Positions 52,993 through 63,124 of a DNA stretch of 64,000 bases are shown one piece after another. A model generated the notes under the pieces. The model was not told where the DNA came from. It did not search any database and saw nothing but the letters and a program-made list of their open reading frames with translations. The position numbers and the translations under genes are program-made. This stretch comes from Novosphingobium sp. ST904 (GTDB lineage: Bacteria; Pseudomonadota; Alphaproteobacteria; Sphingomonadales; Sphingomonadaceae): assembly GCF_001298105.1 (NCBI RefSeq), contig NZ_LGJH01000144.1, positions 25,508 through 89,507 on the forward strand. The letters are read 5' to 3'. How positions within the stretch are numbered: the stretch's first letter is position 1; the number at the start of each line of letters is the position of its first letter.

Positions 52993-54915
52993 GTGCGGCG
53001 GATCGGCCGTCCTCTCCTGCTGATCATGGCGTTCGCCGCTATTGGCGCCGGTATCGGTGCGGGCGGCGTGCTGGCCCAACAATCTACTCTGGCGCAATCC
53101 ACCCTCGAAGAGGCGCGCGAGGAGGGAAAGACCCTCGGCAAGACGATGCGTGCCGACAAGAGCCTGATGCCGAGCGAAGGCATGCAGGATCAGGTTCCGG
53201 GCTATGCGGGGACGCAATTGCCGCAGAGCCAGTATTTCGACGATCCCGACAAGCTGGTCTCCGATGGCGGCGCGCAGGCGAGTGGCAACGATGCCTTCGT
53301 GACGGCAATGGACCGGGGCCATACCCGCCCGACATTCGATCCGCAGGAGATTCTTGCAACCACGCAGCGCGCGACCGCGATCGAAAGCGATCCCGACACC
53401 TACCTTCAAGGCGAGCAGCTGGGTGGACAATCGGGAAGCTGCAATCCCCTGCCTCCCGGCGGCGGCAATGTCAGCTATTACGAGTCGACCTGTAATTATG
53501 GCTCGAAGCTGGACGAGGTTACCCGCACCTGCACGTCGAGCCTCAACGTGTCGGTCGAAAACCGTACCCTCTACTACTACCATATGGCCGACATCGGCCC
53601 TTACGTCGATCCGGACAGCATGGCCGACGAGATCGCCGCCGGCACCTGCAAGGCGGTCGGAACCGCATCCTACTGCGGCACTATGGCCGAATACGGATCG
53701 ACGGCGGCGGGGAGCTGCAACAAGGATTACGGCAATTACCCGCTCCATGTGATGGAATGCTCGGTTCAGGCCAGCGTGGTGGGAAACCATCAATTCAGCT
53801 TCACCAACCCCAATGCCGTATACCCCGTCATCTCGAGAACCACGGGACAGCACTGGTTCAAGGTCGATGCCGCCGCGCCTGTCGTCACCACCAACAAGGT
53901 CGATGGCTGCGCAGCGCTGGAGGGCAACCCGCAGTGCACCGCGCAAGGCGCGGAAGTGTGCACCGACAGCGAGCCCGTTACCCGCGTCATCAATGGCGTG
54001 CCGGTGACCCAGCCCTGCTGGGCCTGGCAAAAGAGCTATACGTGCAACGAGATCACGCAAGGCAACGACTGCGGCGAGCTCGATGACAAGCCTGAATGTT
54101 CGTACGTGCGCGACGAGTGCATCGATGACGAGAACGATCCCGACTACGACCCTTCCGCCTGCAAGGTGAGCCAGAAGGTCTACCGCTGTCCGGTTCCCAC
54201 GACGCCGGGCAACGATCCCAAGCAATATGTCTGCGGCAACGACGTCTACTGCATCAACGGCGATTGTGAGACGATCGAGCGGGAGGCCTCGACCGAGTTC
54301 AAGGATGCGCTGGTCGCGCTCCATGCGCTGGGGCAGGCGGGCGAGGAATTTGACGAGGAAAATTTCACCGTCTTCTCAGGATCGCGCGAGACCTGTCACA
54401 AGCCGGTGTTCGGTCTCGTCAACTGCTGTGCGGGCAAGACCTCGGGCCTCATCACCGCCGGCGCCGGTGCTGCCGCCATTGCCGGTGGCCCGACCGCGAT
54501 CGCCGCGCTCGCAACCCCGTTCCTGACGATGTTCCTGTGCTCGAGCGAGGAGAAGCTGCTCGACGTCAAGGACCGCATGGGCCTGTGCCACAAGGTCGGC
54601 ACCTATTGCTCCTCGAGCGTGCTGGGCGTGTGCAAGACCAAGCGCACCGCCTACTGCTGCTTCGAGAGCAAGCTCTCGCGCATCCTTCAGGAACAGGGCC
54701 GCCCGCAGCTGAACAAGCCCTGGGGCAAGCCCAAGAAGGAGCAGTGCGTGGGCTTCACCATCGACGAGTTCTCGCGTCTTGACCTCTCGGTGATGGATTT
54801 CACGGAAATCTATTCCGAGTTCACCGACGCGGCGAAGCTGCCCGACGAGGTGGCGACGCTCGGCGACATCCAGACCAAAATCCAGGACTACTATGACCTC
54901 CACACCAGCCAATGA
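52993..54915 (+). CDS. traN: TraN, mating-pair stabilisation protein
   Basis: The 640-aa protein begins at GTG 52993 with a signal segment (LLLIMAFAAIGAGIGAGGVL). It has over 40 Cys, including SGSCNPLPPGGGNVSYYEST, DGCAALEGNPQCTAQGAEVC and SSVLGVCKTKRTAYCCFESK, typical of TraN. It is exposed on the outer membrane and recognises the recipient; the variable middle decides specificity. The reading frame is intact. The next gene overlaps its end by 23 nt. Confidence 0.92.
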   Translation: MRRIGRPLLLIMAFAAIGAGIGAGGVLAQQSTLAQSTLEEAREEGKTLGKTMRADKSLMPSEGMQDQVPGYAGTQLPQSQYFDDPDKLVSDGGAQASGNDAFVTAMDRGHTRPTFDPQEILATTQRATAIESDPDTYLQGEQLGGQSGSCNPLPPGGGNVSYYESTCNYGSKLDEVTRTCTSSLNVSVENRTLYYYHMADIGPYVDPDSMADEIAAGTCKAVGTASYCGTMAEYGSTAAGSCNKDYGNYPLHVMECSVQASVVGNHQFSFTNPNAVYPVISRTTGQHWFKVDAAAPVVTTNKVDGCAALEGNPQCTAQGAEVCTDSEPVTRVINGVPVTQPCWAWQKSYTCNEITQGNDCGELDDKPECSYVRDECIDDENDPDYDPSACKVSQKVYRCPVPTTPGNDPKQYVCGNDVYCINGDCETIEREASTEFKDALVALHALGQAGEEFDEENFTVFSGSRETCHKPVFGLVNCCAGKTSGLITAGAGAAAIAGGPTAIAALATPFLTMFLCSSEEKLLDVKDRMGLCHKVGTYCSSSVLGVCKTKRTAYCCFESKLSRILQEQGRPQLNKPWGKPKKEQCVGFTIDEFSRLDLSVMDFTEIYSEFTDAAKLPDEVATLGDIQTKIQDYYDLHTSQ

Positions 54916-55306
54916 TAAAGGCGGCGCGGTCGCCTACGATCCCAGCATGATCGACATGTCGGTGCTCGATCTTGCGATCTTCCTGCGCGTTCACCGCACC
55001 AACCGTCCCTCCCTCTCGGGCCAGATCGCCGCGACAATCGCGCACTGGTTTTTGTGCGAGGTCGATCCGCGCGAGATCGAGCATCGATCCCGCCAGTTGA
55101 TCGACCGGGGCTGGATGGTCCGCCAGGACGGCGGCATGCGCGCCACTGTCGAGGGCCGCCGCCACTCTCGCCTGCACCTTCGCGGCATCGTGCGCATGAT
55201 GGACCAGGGCACCCGGATGCTCGACGTCGCGCGCATGATGTCCGTCCTTCAGCTCGCAATGGTCGAACTCGATGGAGATCACGATGTCGATGACGATAAC
55301 GCCTGA
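54893..55306 (+). CDS. Hypothetical protein between traN and traF, 137 aa
   Basis: It starts MTSTPANDKGGAVAYDPSMI and holds IEHRSRQLIDRGWMVRQDGG, a winged-helix-like turn, then ATVEGRRHSRLHLRGIVRMM. It is soluble with an acidic tail. It is not a known F protein; its place in the operon suggests a regulatory or accessory role that cannot be checked here. Confidence 0.6.
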   Translation: MTSTPANDKGGAVAYDPSMIDMSVLDLAIFLRVHRTNRPSLSGQIAATIAHWFLCEVDPREIEHRSRQLIDRGWMVRQDGGMRATVEGRRHSRLHLRGIVRMMDQGTRMLDVARMMSVLQLAMVELDGDHDVDDDNA

Positions 55307-56179
55307 TCCGCGCCCGGCCTCCGGCCTCCCCTCCGGCGCTGGCCCGCTCTCGCGCCTGCGCCGCCTGACATGCCATCTTGCCATCTTGCTGGCATCCGCG
55401 CTCGCGCTCGCGTCGCCGGGGGGCGCGCAGGAACAGGCGGGCATCACCGCGTCGGCCGCTGATGACCAGCAGGGCGACGACTTCTACTGCGCCCAGCGCC
55501 GCTCGGCCAGTGGTTCTACTGCGAGAAGCCAAAGCAGCGCGAAGCCGCGCCGCAGGCGGCCAAGCCCCAGCAGTCCGCGAGCGAGCGGATCGCCGCGATC
55601 ACGAAGCAGCTCGACGAATTGAAGTCGCGCGCGATTCTTGAACCCAGCGAGGAGAACGTGATCGCCTATGTGCGCTTTCAGCGCGAGCAGCTGGACCGCG
55701 CCTCACTGTTCTCCGACACCTGGCAGCGCGCGCTCTGGCAGAACCCGGACCTCGATTACACGCTGCAGCGCCCGGTCGGCACCGTCGCCAAGCGCGCATG
55801 GGCGGACAACCGCGTCGCTGATCGCAGCCAGGTTCTCGAGAACCTCGGCCGGCGCTATGGCCTGTTCTACTTCTTCGCGCAGTCGTGCGGGGCCTGCGAG
55901 ATCTTCGCGCCGATCCTGCGCTCGGTCGCAGACAGCCATCACATGGCGATCATGGCCGTCTCGATGGACGGCGGCCCCAGCAACCAGTTCCCGAACTACG
56001 TCGTCGATTCCGGCCAGCGTGCACGCATGGGCGTGCCGGGGAACGCGACACCGGCGCTGGTCCTGTTCGACACCGCGACCCGAAAGACGATGCCGGTCGG
56101 CTTCGGGATCATGTCGGCCGACGAGATCATGGAGCGGATATTCCTGCTCACCAACACCAGGGTCGGGAGTGACTACTGA
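55284..56179 (+). CDS. traF: TraF, thioredoxin-fold pilus assembly protein, frameshifted
   Basis: ATG 55284 has GGAG 6 nt upstream. After a signal segment (LAILLASALALASPGGAQE) the frame breaks near 55494-55505; the missing base restores GQWFYCEKPKQREAAPQAAK, a TraF signature. The C-terminal domain is thioredoxin-like: YGLFYFFAQSCGACEIFAPI with CGAC, SVADSHHMAIMAVSMDGG and NATPALVLFDTATRKTMPVG. Restored length is 298 aa. Its TGA overlaps the traH ATG. Confidence 0.88.
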
Positions 56180-57665
56180 TGCACGAGCCTGCCCCCACCT
56201 CTCATCCCAAACACCAGCGCCCTTCCCGCTTCCGCGCTCTGATGCGCCGGATCGCCACGGGGGCTTTGGTGATGGGCGCGGCCAGCATGGTGCCCACCGG
56301 CATCGCGCGCGCCGATGTCTCGAGCCAGATGAACTCGTTCTTCAACGATGCGGGCGGGGCGGCCAATGTCACCGGCCCGTCCGCCTATCAGGGCAGTCGG
56401 CGGGGTATTACACCGGGGGCAACGTCTGGACCCGCTTCCCGCAAAAGAGCGTGCAGCCCTTCAACCTGCAATTGCCGAGCGCGCGCGCCGGGTGCGGCGG
56501 TATCGATCTGTTCGCCGGTTCCTTCTCGTTCATCAATGCCTCCGAGATGGTCGCGATGCTCAAAGCCGTCGCCAACAACGCGCTGGGCTTCGCCTTCAAG
56601 CTCGCGATCGATGCCGTCTCGCCCGAGATCAGCAAGATCATGGGCGAGTTCCAGCAGGCCGCACAGCAGATGAACCAGATGAACATCTCGTCGTGCGAGG
56701 CGGCGCAGGGCCTCGTCGGCGCGGTCTGGCCCAAGACCCAAGGCGCGCGTTCGACCATCTGCGCATCTGTCGGCAACAGCCAGGGCGTGTTCTCCGACTG
56801 GGCGCGTTCGCGCCAGGGCTGCGGCGCTGAAGACCAGATCGACAGCGTCCTCGAGGGCAACAGCGATCCCGCGATGGCGGACCATATTCCGCTGGCCGAG
56901 CGCAACTACACCTGGGAGGCGATCAAGCGTTCCAACAAGTTCGGCAGCTTCGACAAGGAATTCTCCGAATACCTCATGACGCTGGTAGGTACGATCGTCA
57001 CCAACCCCAAGGCGGCCGAGGACAAGAAGCTCCAGTATATCGGCCCCGCCGAGGAGGCCGTTGTCACCGCGCTGCTCGATGGCACAAGTTCGGGATCGAG
57101 CGTCAAGATCCTGACCTGCGATGACGATGACAAGTGCCTGGGCGTCACCGAGAAGACGCTTTCGATCAGCGATACGGCGGCGCTGCGTCCGCGCGTGCTG
57201 CGCATGATCACTTCCATGGCGGGCAAGATCCGCACCGACACCGCGCTCGATGCGTCCGAACAGCAGCTGCTCAACATGACTTCGGTGCCGCTCTACAAGA
57301 TGCTCGCGGTGCAGGCGATGGCGCATCAGACCTTCAGCGTCGACGAGACCGAGACCCTCGCCGAGATCGTCGCGGTGAACTTGCTCAGTTCGATGATCGA
57401 CAACATGCTCGATCGGGTCAGCCAGGCGCAGGTGAATTTCCAGCCCGCCGACCAGTCGACCGCCGAGACCTGGCGCCGGCAACTCGCCGAAGTGCGCCAG
57501 AAATACAGCCAGCGCGACATGAAGCTGAAGGACACGCTCAACGTGACGATCGCGCTCATCAACAAGTCGGTGATGCTGGAATCGACGCTCCAGAACTCGA
57601 TGTCGCCGGGGATGGCGGCCGCCCTTAACTTCTCGCGGGGCCTCAGCGCCCAGGGGCTCAACTAA
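56179..57665 (+). CDS. traH: TraH, pilus assembly protein, frameshifted
   Basis: After a signal peptide (GALVMGAASMVPTGIARADV) comes SSQMNSFFNDAGGAANVTGP; the frame then breaks near 56393. The next frame continues with AGYYTGGNVWTRFPQKSVQP, SARAGCGGIDLFAGSFSFIN and FALKLAIDAVSPEIS-like FAFKLAIDAVSPEISKIMGE, all conserved in TraH, and a C-terminal coiled coil. Restored length is 495 aa. TraH works with TraF and TraG in pilus extension and mating aggregate stability. Confidence 0.9.
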
Positions 57666-57695
57666 GCGGCGATTAGCGTTCAGGGGGAACGGGCC

Positions 57696-60480
57696 ATGGT
57701 CGAAGTCTTCACGATCGGCGGCGGCGAATACATCGTCAACACCTTCAATGCCGTCGCGCCTGGACGGGCGGCGGCGGCTACAAGTCGCTGATCCGGGTGG
57801 TGATGGTGCTGGGCCTCATCTACGCCCTGCTCTCGGTCGCCTTCACCATGAACTTTCGCGCATGGCTGAACTGGTTCCTCGGCGCGACGATGATCTACAC
57901 CTGCCTCATGGTGCCGACCGTCGATGTGAAGGTGACCGACCGCATCAACCCCTCGCTCGCACCCACGACCGTCGCCAACGTGCCGCTCGGGCTTGGCGTC
58001 ATCGCCAGTTTCACCAGCCAGGTGGGCGACTGGCTGACCCGCACGGCCGAAACCGTGTTCGTGATGCCGAGCCAGCTCAACTACACCACCAACGGCATGA
58101 TCTACGGCGCCCGCCTGTTCGATCAGACCCGCAATTTCCAGATCCGCGACGCCGAGTTCGCGACCAACCTTCAGGCCCATTTCAAGAACTGCGCCTTCGG
58201 CGACGTCATGCTCCATCAAAAGTCCCTGACCGCGCTCGCCGATTCAAAGGACTTGTGGACCGATATCGGGCCGGGCTCGGTGGCGCGCGCGCAGCCCTGG
58301 ATCGAGCGTTCGGGCGGCGGCGTCGATAGCGGCATCATCACCTGCAACAACGCCTACCAGCGTCTCACCAATGCATGGAGCGCGGTCATCAACGACCATA
58401 CCCGGCTTTGGGGACGGCAGGCCTTCCCCAAGCTGACCGAAGCGGCGGCCGAGGCGAAGCTGCGTCAGGACGTGCCGGTGGTGAACGCGGCCTTCACCGG
58501 TTCGGGATCGGATTACACCGGCACGATGCGCCAGAACACCGCGATCAACGCCTTCATGCAGGCGCGCGATGCCATGGCGGGGGGCTCCGGAGCGGCCGCG
58601 ATCGACACCTTCGCGACGACGCGGGCCGATATCCAGGCGCGCAACACCTACAATTCCATCGCGCAGCAGGCGATGTCCTGGGTGCCGATCCTCAACATCG
58701 TGCTTACGGTCGTCTTCTACGCGATGTTCCCGGTGATCTTCCCGCTGTTCCTGATGCCGCAGACCGGCGTGCAGACATTGAAGGGCTACGTGACGGGCTT
58801 CTTCTATCTTGCCGCCTGGGGACCGCTGTACGTCATCCTCCACATGATCTGCATGACGCGCGGGACCAGCGCCGCCAATGCGGTGGCCGAAGGCGGCATG
58901 TCGCTGGCGAACTACGCCGGGATGGCGCGGTCAACGCCGAGACGGCGACGATCGCCGGGTTCATGCTGATGAGCGTGCCTTTCCTGGCGGGCGGTCTCGC
59001 GCGGGGCGCGATGGGGATTTCGGGGCAAGCGACCTCTATGCTGGCGCCGGCGCAGAATGCGGCCGAGGCGGCGGCCGTCGAGCAGACGACGGGCAATTAT
59101 TCCTACGGGAACACCAGTTTTGCGAACCTCACGTCGAACATGCGGCAGAGCAATCAGTGGTCCGATGCGCCGACGTATTCGACAGGGGCGTCTTCGTTCA
59201 CGACCAGGCTGGCGAATGGAGCGAGCGAGACCTTCACCCAAGGTGGCGCCGTGGTGACGGATGTTACGGGAGCCATGTCGCGCCTGCCGATGGGGGTGAA
59301 CGTCAACACCGGCTTCGTTGGTGAAACCCGGCAGGCGGCATCACAATATATTCGGGCGGCCGAAAGCGAAGAGGCGGCGGCGGCAAGGGTCATCACGGCA
59401 TCGCATACCAATCGGAGCGTTCAGGGCACCAGCACCGATGTTACGAACGGCTCGGAGCGAGGAACGCGCACGGCCGACGGCACCACTATCGATAATTTTG
59501 ACCGGAATTCGGGATCGACATTCAACGGTGTGACCAACAAGACCGGCACGTCAGACCAGAATCGGGTTTCCCAAGGGGTTGCTCGTGGTTCCGACACGAC
59601 AGATTTGACGTCAGCCAAACTTGGGGTCGGCGTGGGGGCTGGAGGTATGGGGGGCGGACTTTCTCCAATCTCTGCCGGGGTTAGTAAAAATAACAGTATT
59701 CAACAATCGACCAGACTTAAATACGATGCTGACAACACGAGAACGACGGACAGCGGCTCGACGGCTGACGATGGCACCCGTGACGAGCACGCTAACGGAA
59801 CTAACCTGTCTGACACTCACAGCACTATGGATACGTCGGGGACGTTTGCACGCGCATCTGCCAGCAAGACATCGTCCTTGTCCGAGGAGGAAGCTCTCTC
59901 TGTTGCCCACTCGCATGAGGAAAGGGCTCGCCACTTCAGGGAGAAGGCCCAGCAGCTGTCCCAGGATGCCAATTACGCGGAAAGCCATGGCCTGCAAATG
60001 AGCGAAAACCTCAGCCAGGAACTGGCGGAATGGTATCGGCGGGAAGCTGCGACCAAACCGGGATTGCAGGCCCCCGGATTGCACGAAGTATCGCTCGACA
60101 GTCACCAGCGTCAGGTGCGCGACGGCTTGATCGCAAGGTTCCTCAGCGAGCGGCAGCAGGCGATCTACGCTGAAGTCGCACCCTATCTGCGCGAACCCGA
60201 ACTGGCGGCCGACGTCACACCACCGCCGGTCAGTAGCGCTGAGGACGTCAAGGCCATGTATCACCCGAAGGGGCTGAGCGCGGTTCCCACCCTTGCGGAA
60301 CCGGCCGAGAGTTCACCGATCCCCGATCAGATCGCCGCGGGCAGGAAACAGCTCGAGAGCGAGGCTGAGGCCAAGCGGCAGGGCCGGATGCAAAGTGCGA
60401 TCGGCGGCGCTGACCTGCAATCAGAGGTCAACCAGGCACTCGACAAGGGATTTTTCCATGACCGCAAGCTCAGAGAGTAA
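57696..60480 (+). CDS. traG: TraG, mating-pair stabilisation and entry exclusion protein, two frameshifts
   Basis: ATG 57696 (MVEVFTIGGGEYIVNTFNAV) starts the protein. Single-base losses near 57757 (VAAWTGGGGYKSLIRVVMVL expected) and 58924-58926 (GMAAVNAETATIAG expected) break it; with both restored it is 928 aa, the length of F TraG. The N-terminal 450 residues have several membrane helices (LGLIYALLSVAFTMNFRAWL, LNIVLTVVFYAMFPVIFPLF). The C-terminal half is periplasmic, Ser/Thr-rich and helical, with a helical end (SEEEALSVAHSHEERARHFR). It ends the operon. Confidence 0.88.
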
Positions 60481-60655
60481 GGCTGACCATCCAGATCAAG
60501 ACCGGGATCATGATTGCGACGCCGAGAATATAGCCGATTTTCTCGCCCTTTGAGAACGGCCCAGTTGGCGCAGGAGCATATTCCATCTCCGATGTAATTA
60601 ATGGTCCTCCAGGCTGATCATGGGTTATCAGGTACGTGTCCCAATCGATGCCCAT
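60470..60655 (-). CDS. Small membrane-anchored protein, 61 aa
   Basis: ATG 60655 (MGIDWDTYLITHDQPGGPLI) has GGAGGAG upstream. A C-terminal helix (IGYILGVAIMIPVLIWMVSL) follows. It overlaps the traG end by 11 nt on the opposite strand. It could serve in entry exclusion, but there is no direct evidence. Confidence 0.55.
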   Translation of the reverse strand: MGIDWDTYLITHDQPGGPLITSEMEYAPAPTGPFSKGEKIGYILGVAIMIPVLIWMVSLTL

Positions 60656-60708
60656 GATAGTCGCTCCTCCGCAGCTTTGGCGTTGGAGGATTCCATAGGA
60701 GCCGCCCA

Positions 60709-61038
60709 ATGACAACCTCGACGGAAAACCCCGTTGCCGCTGAAGCGGTGGATAGCATGGCCGGGAACCTGCTCTTCGGTTTCTCGTGGGTGCTAGTCAT
60801 GGCGATCGGGCTCATGCCCATCGCGGAGGCCGTGCTCGATCGCCCGCCCTCGATCACGACGCCGACAACGATCGCCTTCTTCATCGCGGTCGCCAGCGGC
60901 ATTATCCTGCGGCGGCGCTACACCTGGGTGGGGCTTGTCATGCACATCTATGGGCAAATCGTGATCTGGCTGTCGCTGTTCACGATGTCCCTCGCGCTGG
61001 TTCTGTTCGTCTGCGGCAAGGGGCTGGGTAGCGCCTGA
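60709..61038 (+). CDS. Small membrane protein, three helices
   Basis: ATG 60709 follows TAGGAGCC. The 109-aa product has helices near residues 20-40 (LLFGFSWVLVMAIGLMPIAE), 52-68 (TTIAFFIAVASGIILRR) and 76-103 (GLVMHIYGQIVIWLSLFTMS). It is divergent from the previous small membrane protein with a 53-bp gap, so both may share one control region. Family not recognised. Confidence 0.6.
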   Translation: MTTSTENPVAAEAVDSMAGNLLFGFSWVLVMAIGLMPIAEAVLDRPPSITTPTTIAFFIAVASGIILRRRYTWVGLVMHIYGQIVIWLSLFTMSLALVLFVCGKGLGSA

Positions 61039-61171
61039 CCTGCTCGAACGAGGCAACCGGGGTTGCTTATACCGCGCTTGCGAAATCCATACCGCAATGC
61101 AAAAGGGACGTGCCTTCGGGCATCCTCTCCCAACTGGGGCCGGTCCAAGGATCGGCGTTTTGGATTCCGCC

Positions 61172-61804
61172 TCAGGTCTCGTTGCGCCGCGTCGGGAACA
61201 CCGGCCCGCGCACGCTCATCCTTTCCGCATCGTAGGGCCGCTGAAGCGCGGCGATCTCATCGAAGGAACCGCGCAGCCAGGTATCGACATCCGTGGGATC
61301 GAGGATCGTGACCATCGCCTTGGGATGGATCGGCGCCACCAACTCGTTGGCATCGCATGTCACCATGGCAAAGCCGCTGCCCGCTTCGGTCGCCTGCCAG
61401 AAGCCCGCTACGGCAAAGACCGGCTGATCGGTGACGGAGAACCACATCTCGCCCTTCAGCGCCGGCTTGCCGTCCTCGAGGTCGTGCTTGTCAGGCGTGA
61501 ACTCACAGAACTCGGTGAGCGGCACGATGCAGCGGTTGCGCGGCTTTTCGGCGAGGCGTCGCCACTGCGGCAGGCCCAGCTTGCGCACGTTGGTCATCGG
61601 CCAGGGCGCTTTCCCGCCGAGCACGTCCCACGTCATCACGTCCCATGCGCGCTGCCCTGCCTGCTCGCGGATCACGTGACAGCGGCCCTTCGGGCGCAGA
61701 TCCTGCGGATCGAAACGGTTGTCTCGCGGCCGGGGGCTGAACAGCCTGGCGGCCGAGTCGAACAGGGTTTCCGGCTCATTCTTCAGACGGGCGCGATTAC
61801 ACAT
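61172..61804 (-). CDS. yedK: SRAP (YedK/HMCES) domain protein
   Basis: This 210-aa protein starts MCNRARLKNEPETLF, with the catalytic Cys2 exposed after Met removal, and has RCIVPLTEFCEFTPDKHDLE with the active Glu, FAVAGFWQATEAGSGFAMVT and MVTILDPTDVDTWL with the following helix. SRAP proteins crosslink to abasic sites in ssDNA and protect them. On a conjugative plasmid this would suit DNA that arrives single-stranded. It lies beside umuDC, in keeping with the SOS link of the family. Confidence 0.9.
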   Translation of the reverse strand: MCNRARLKNEPETLFDSAARLFSPRPRDNRFDPQDLRPKGRCHVIREQAGQRAWDVMTWDVLGGKAPWPMTNVRKLGLPQWRRLAEKPRNRCIVPLTEFCEFTPDKHDLEDGKPALKGEMWFSVTDQPVFAVAGFWQATEAGSGFAMVTCDANELVAPIHPKAMVTILDPTDVDTWLRGSFDEIAALQRPYDAERMSVRGPVFPTRRNET

Positions 61805-61855
61805 GGCCGGTTCCTTGTTCGGGCTTTGGATGGGGAGGTCCCCTTCGCGCCGCCT

Positions 61856-63118
61856 TTAGCGTGCGATAGGAACCTGGTCGATGCGCGTCGTCCACGCCGG
61901 GCTCTTGAAGGTGCGCCTGATGTCGTAGGACTTGGCGCCCACCCCTTCCGAGGCAAGCCGCAGGGTATTACGGCCGAACCTGTCGTTGATGCCGTCCAGC
62001 GCTGCCAGCAAGGCGGGCGAGCGCGGGTCGGGCGCGGCGAAGAGATCCTGCTGCGCGCCGGATTCCGGCTCCAGACCTTCCAGCATGACGCCGCACTTGG
62101 TGTAGACCCCGCCCTGCTCGAACATCGCTTCGGCCATGCGCGCCGCGGTGCCGGCGATCACGCGCGGATCGTTGGTCGAGGGCGACAGCCGTGCGACCCT
62201 GGAAGCCGATGGCGCATTGGGCTTGAACCGGCTGCCGTGTGCGAAGGCGATCAATCGGCAAGCCTTGAGTTTCTGTGCGCGGATCTTCTCGGCCGCACGT
62301 ACCGCCCTTCGCACCATCGCCTCGCGCAGTACCTCACGGTCGCGCACCGGCTCTCCGAAGCTGCGCGTCACCGCCGTGGACTTGAGTGCTTCCGGCTCAG
62401 GCTGGAAGTCGCTGCATTCAACGCCGTTCAACTCGAGCACCAGGCGCTCGAGCACGACCGTCCCGACGTCGCGGGCAACATCGGGATGCATCGCGGCAAG
62501 ATCAGCCGTCGTGCGGATGCCGAGCGGGCGCAGACGCCGAGCCATGGCAGAGCCGATGCCCATACCTCCTCGATCGGCCATTTCGCGAACATGCGCCGGC
62601 GCAGGCCCTCGTCGTGCAGGTCGATGATGCCGTTCCAGACTTCCTCCGACGCCTTTGCCAACGCGTTGGCGACCTTTGCTCAGGGTGCGCGTCGGGCCAA
62701 GCCCGATCCGCGTCGGCAGGCCGACATGCTGTTTGATCGTCGCGCGGATGCGCTGCGCCTGCTCGACATCGCCCAGGCCGGAAGGTAAAACCGGCAAGCG
62801 GAAGAACGACTCGTCGATCGAATAGATTTCTACGGTATCGCTGAAATCGGCCAGCACCTGATTGAAGCGCCTGTTCATGTCCGAGTACAATTCGTACGAA
62901 CTCGATCGATATTGCACGCCGTGGCGCTTCACGATGTCGCGTATCTTGAACATGGGCGCCCCCATCGAGATAGGCAGCGCCTTGGCTTCTGAGGACCTTG
63001 CGATGGCACAGCCATCGCCGTTCGATAATATTATCAGCGGCACATTGCGCAGCGAGGGGTCGAAGACCCGCTCGGCCGAGCAATAGAAGTTCTCAATATC
63101 GACGATAGCCCAGCTCAT
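61856..63118 (-). CDS. umuC: UmuC, DNA polymerase V catalytic subunit, compensated frameshift
   Basis: 420 aa. The catalytic Asp is in AIVDIENFYCSAERVFDPSL (D7), and YSIDESF at 99-105 holds the Asp-Glu pair. ARSSEAKALPISMGAPMFK is the UmuC substrate loop and GIGSAMARRLRPLGIRTTAD the HhH region. Between about 62677 and 62560 the frame is wrong: an added A near 62675-62677 and a lost G near 62560 cancel. With both corrected the segment reads SKVANALAKASEEVWNGIID and FAKWPIEEVWGIGSAM, as in other UmuC proteins. It follows umuD by 6 bp. Confidence 0.9.
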   Translation of the reverse strand: MSWAIVDIENFYCSAERVFDPSLRNVPLIILSNGDGCAIARSSEAKALPISMGAPMFKIRDIVKRHGVQYRSSSYELYSDMNRRFNQVLADFSDTVEIYSIDESFFRLPVLPSGLGDVEQAQRIRATIKQHVGLPTRIGLGPTRTLSKGRQRVGKGVGGSLERHHRPARRGPAPAHVREMADRGGMGIGSAMARRLRPLGIRTTADLAAMHPDVARDVGTVVLERLVLELNGVECSDFQPEPEALKSTAVTRSFGEPVRDREVLREAMVRRAVRAAEKIRAQKLKACRLIAFAHGSRFKPNAPSASRVARLSPSTNDPRVIAGTAARMAEAMFEQGGVYTKCGVMLEGLEPESGAQQDLFAAPDPRSPALLAALDGINDRFGRNTLRLASEGVGAKSYDIRRTFKSPAWTTRIDQVPIAR

Positions 63119-63124
63119 GACGGA

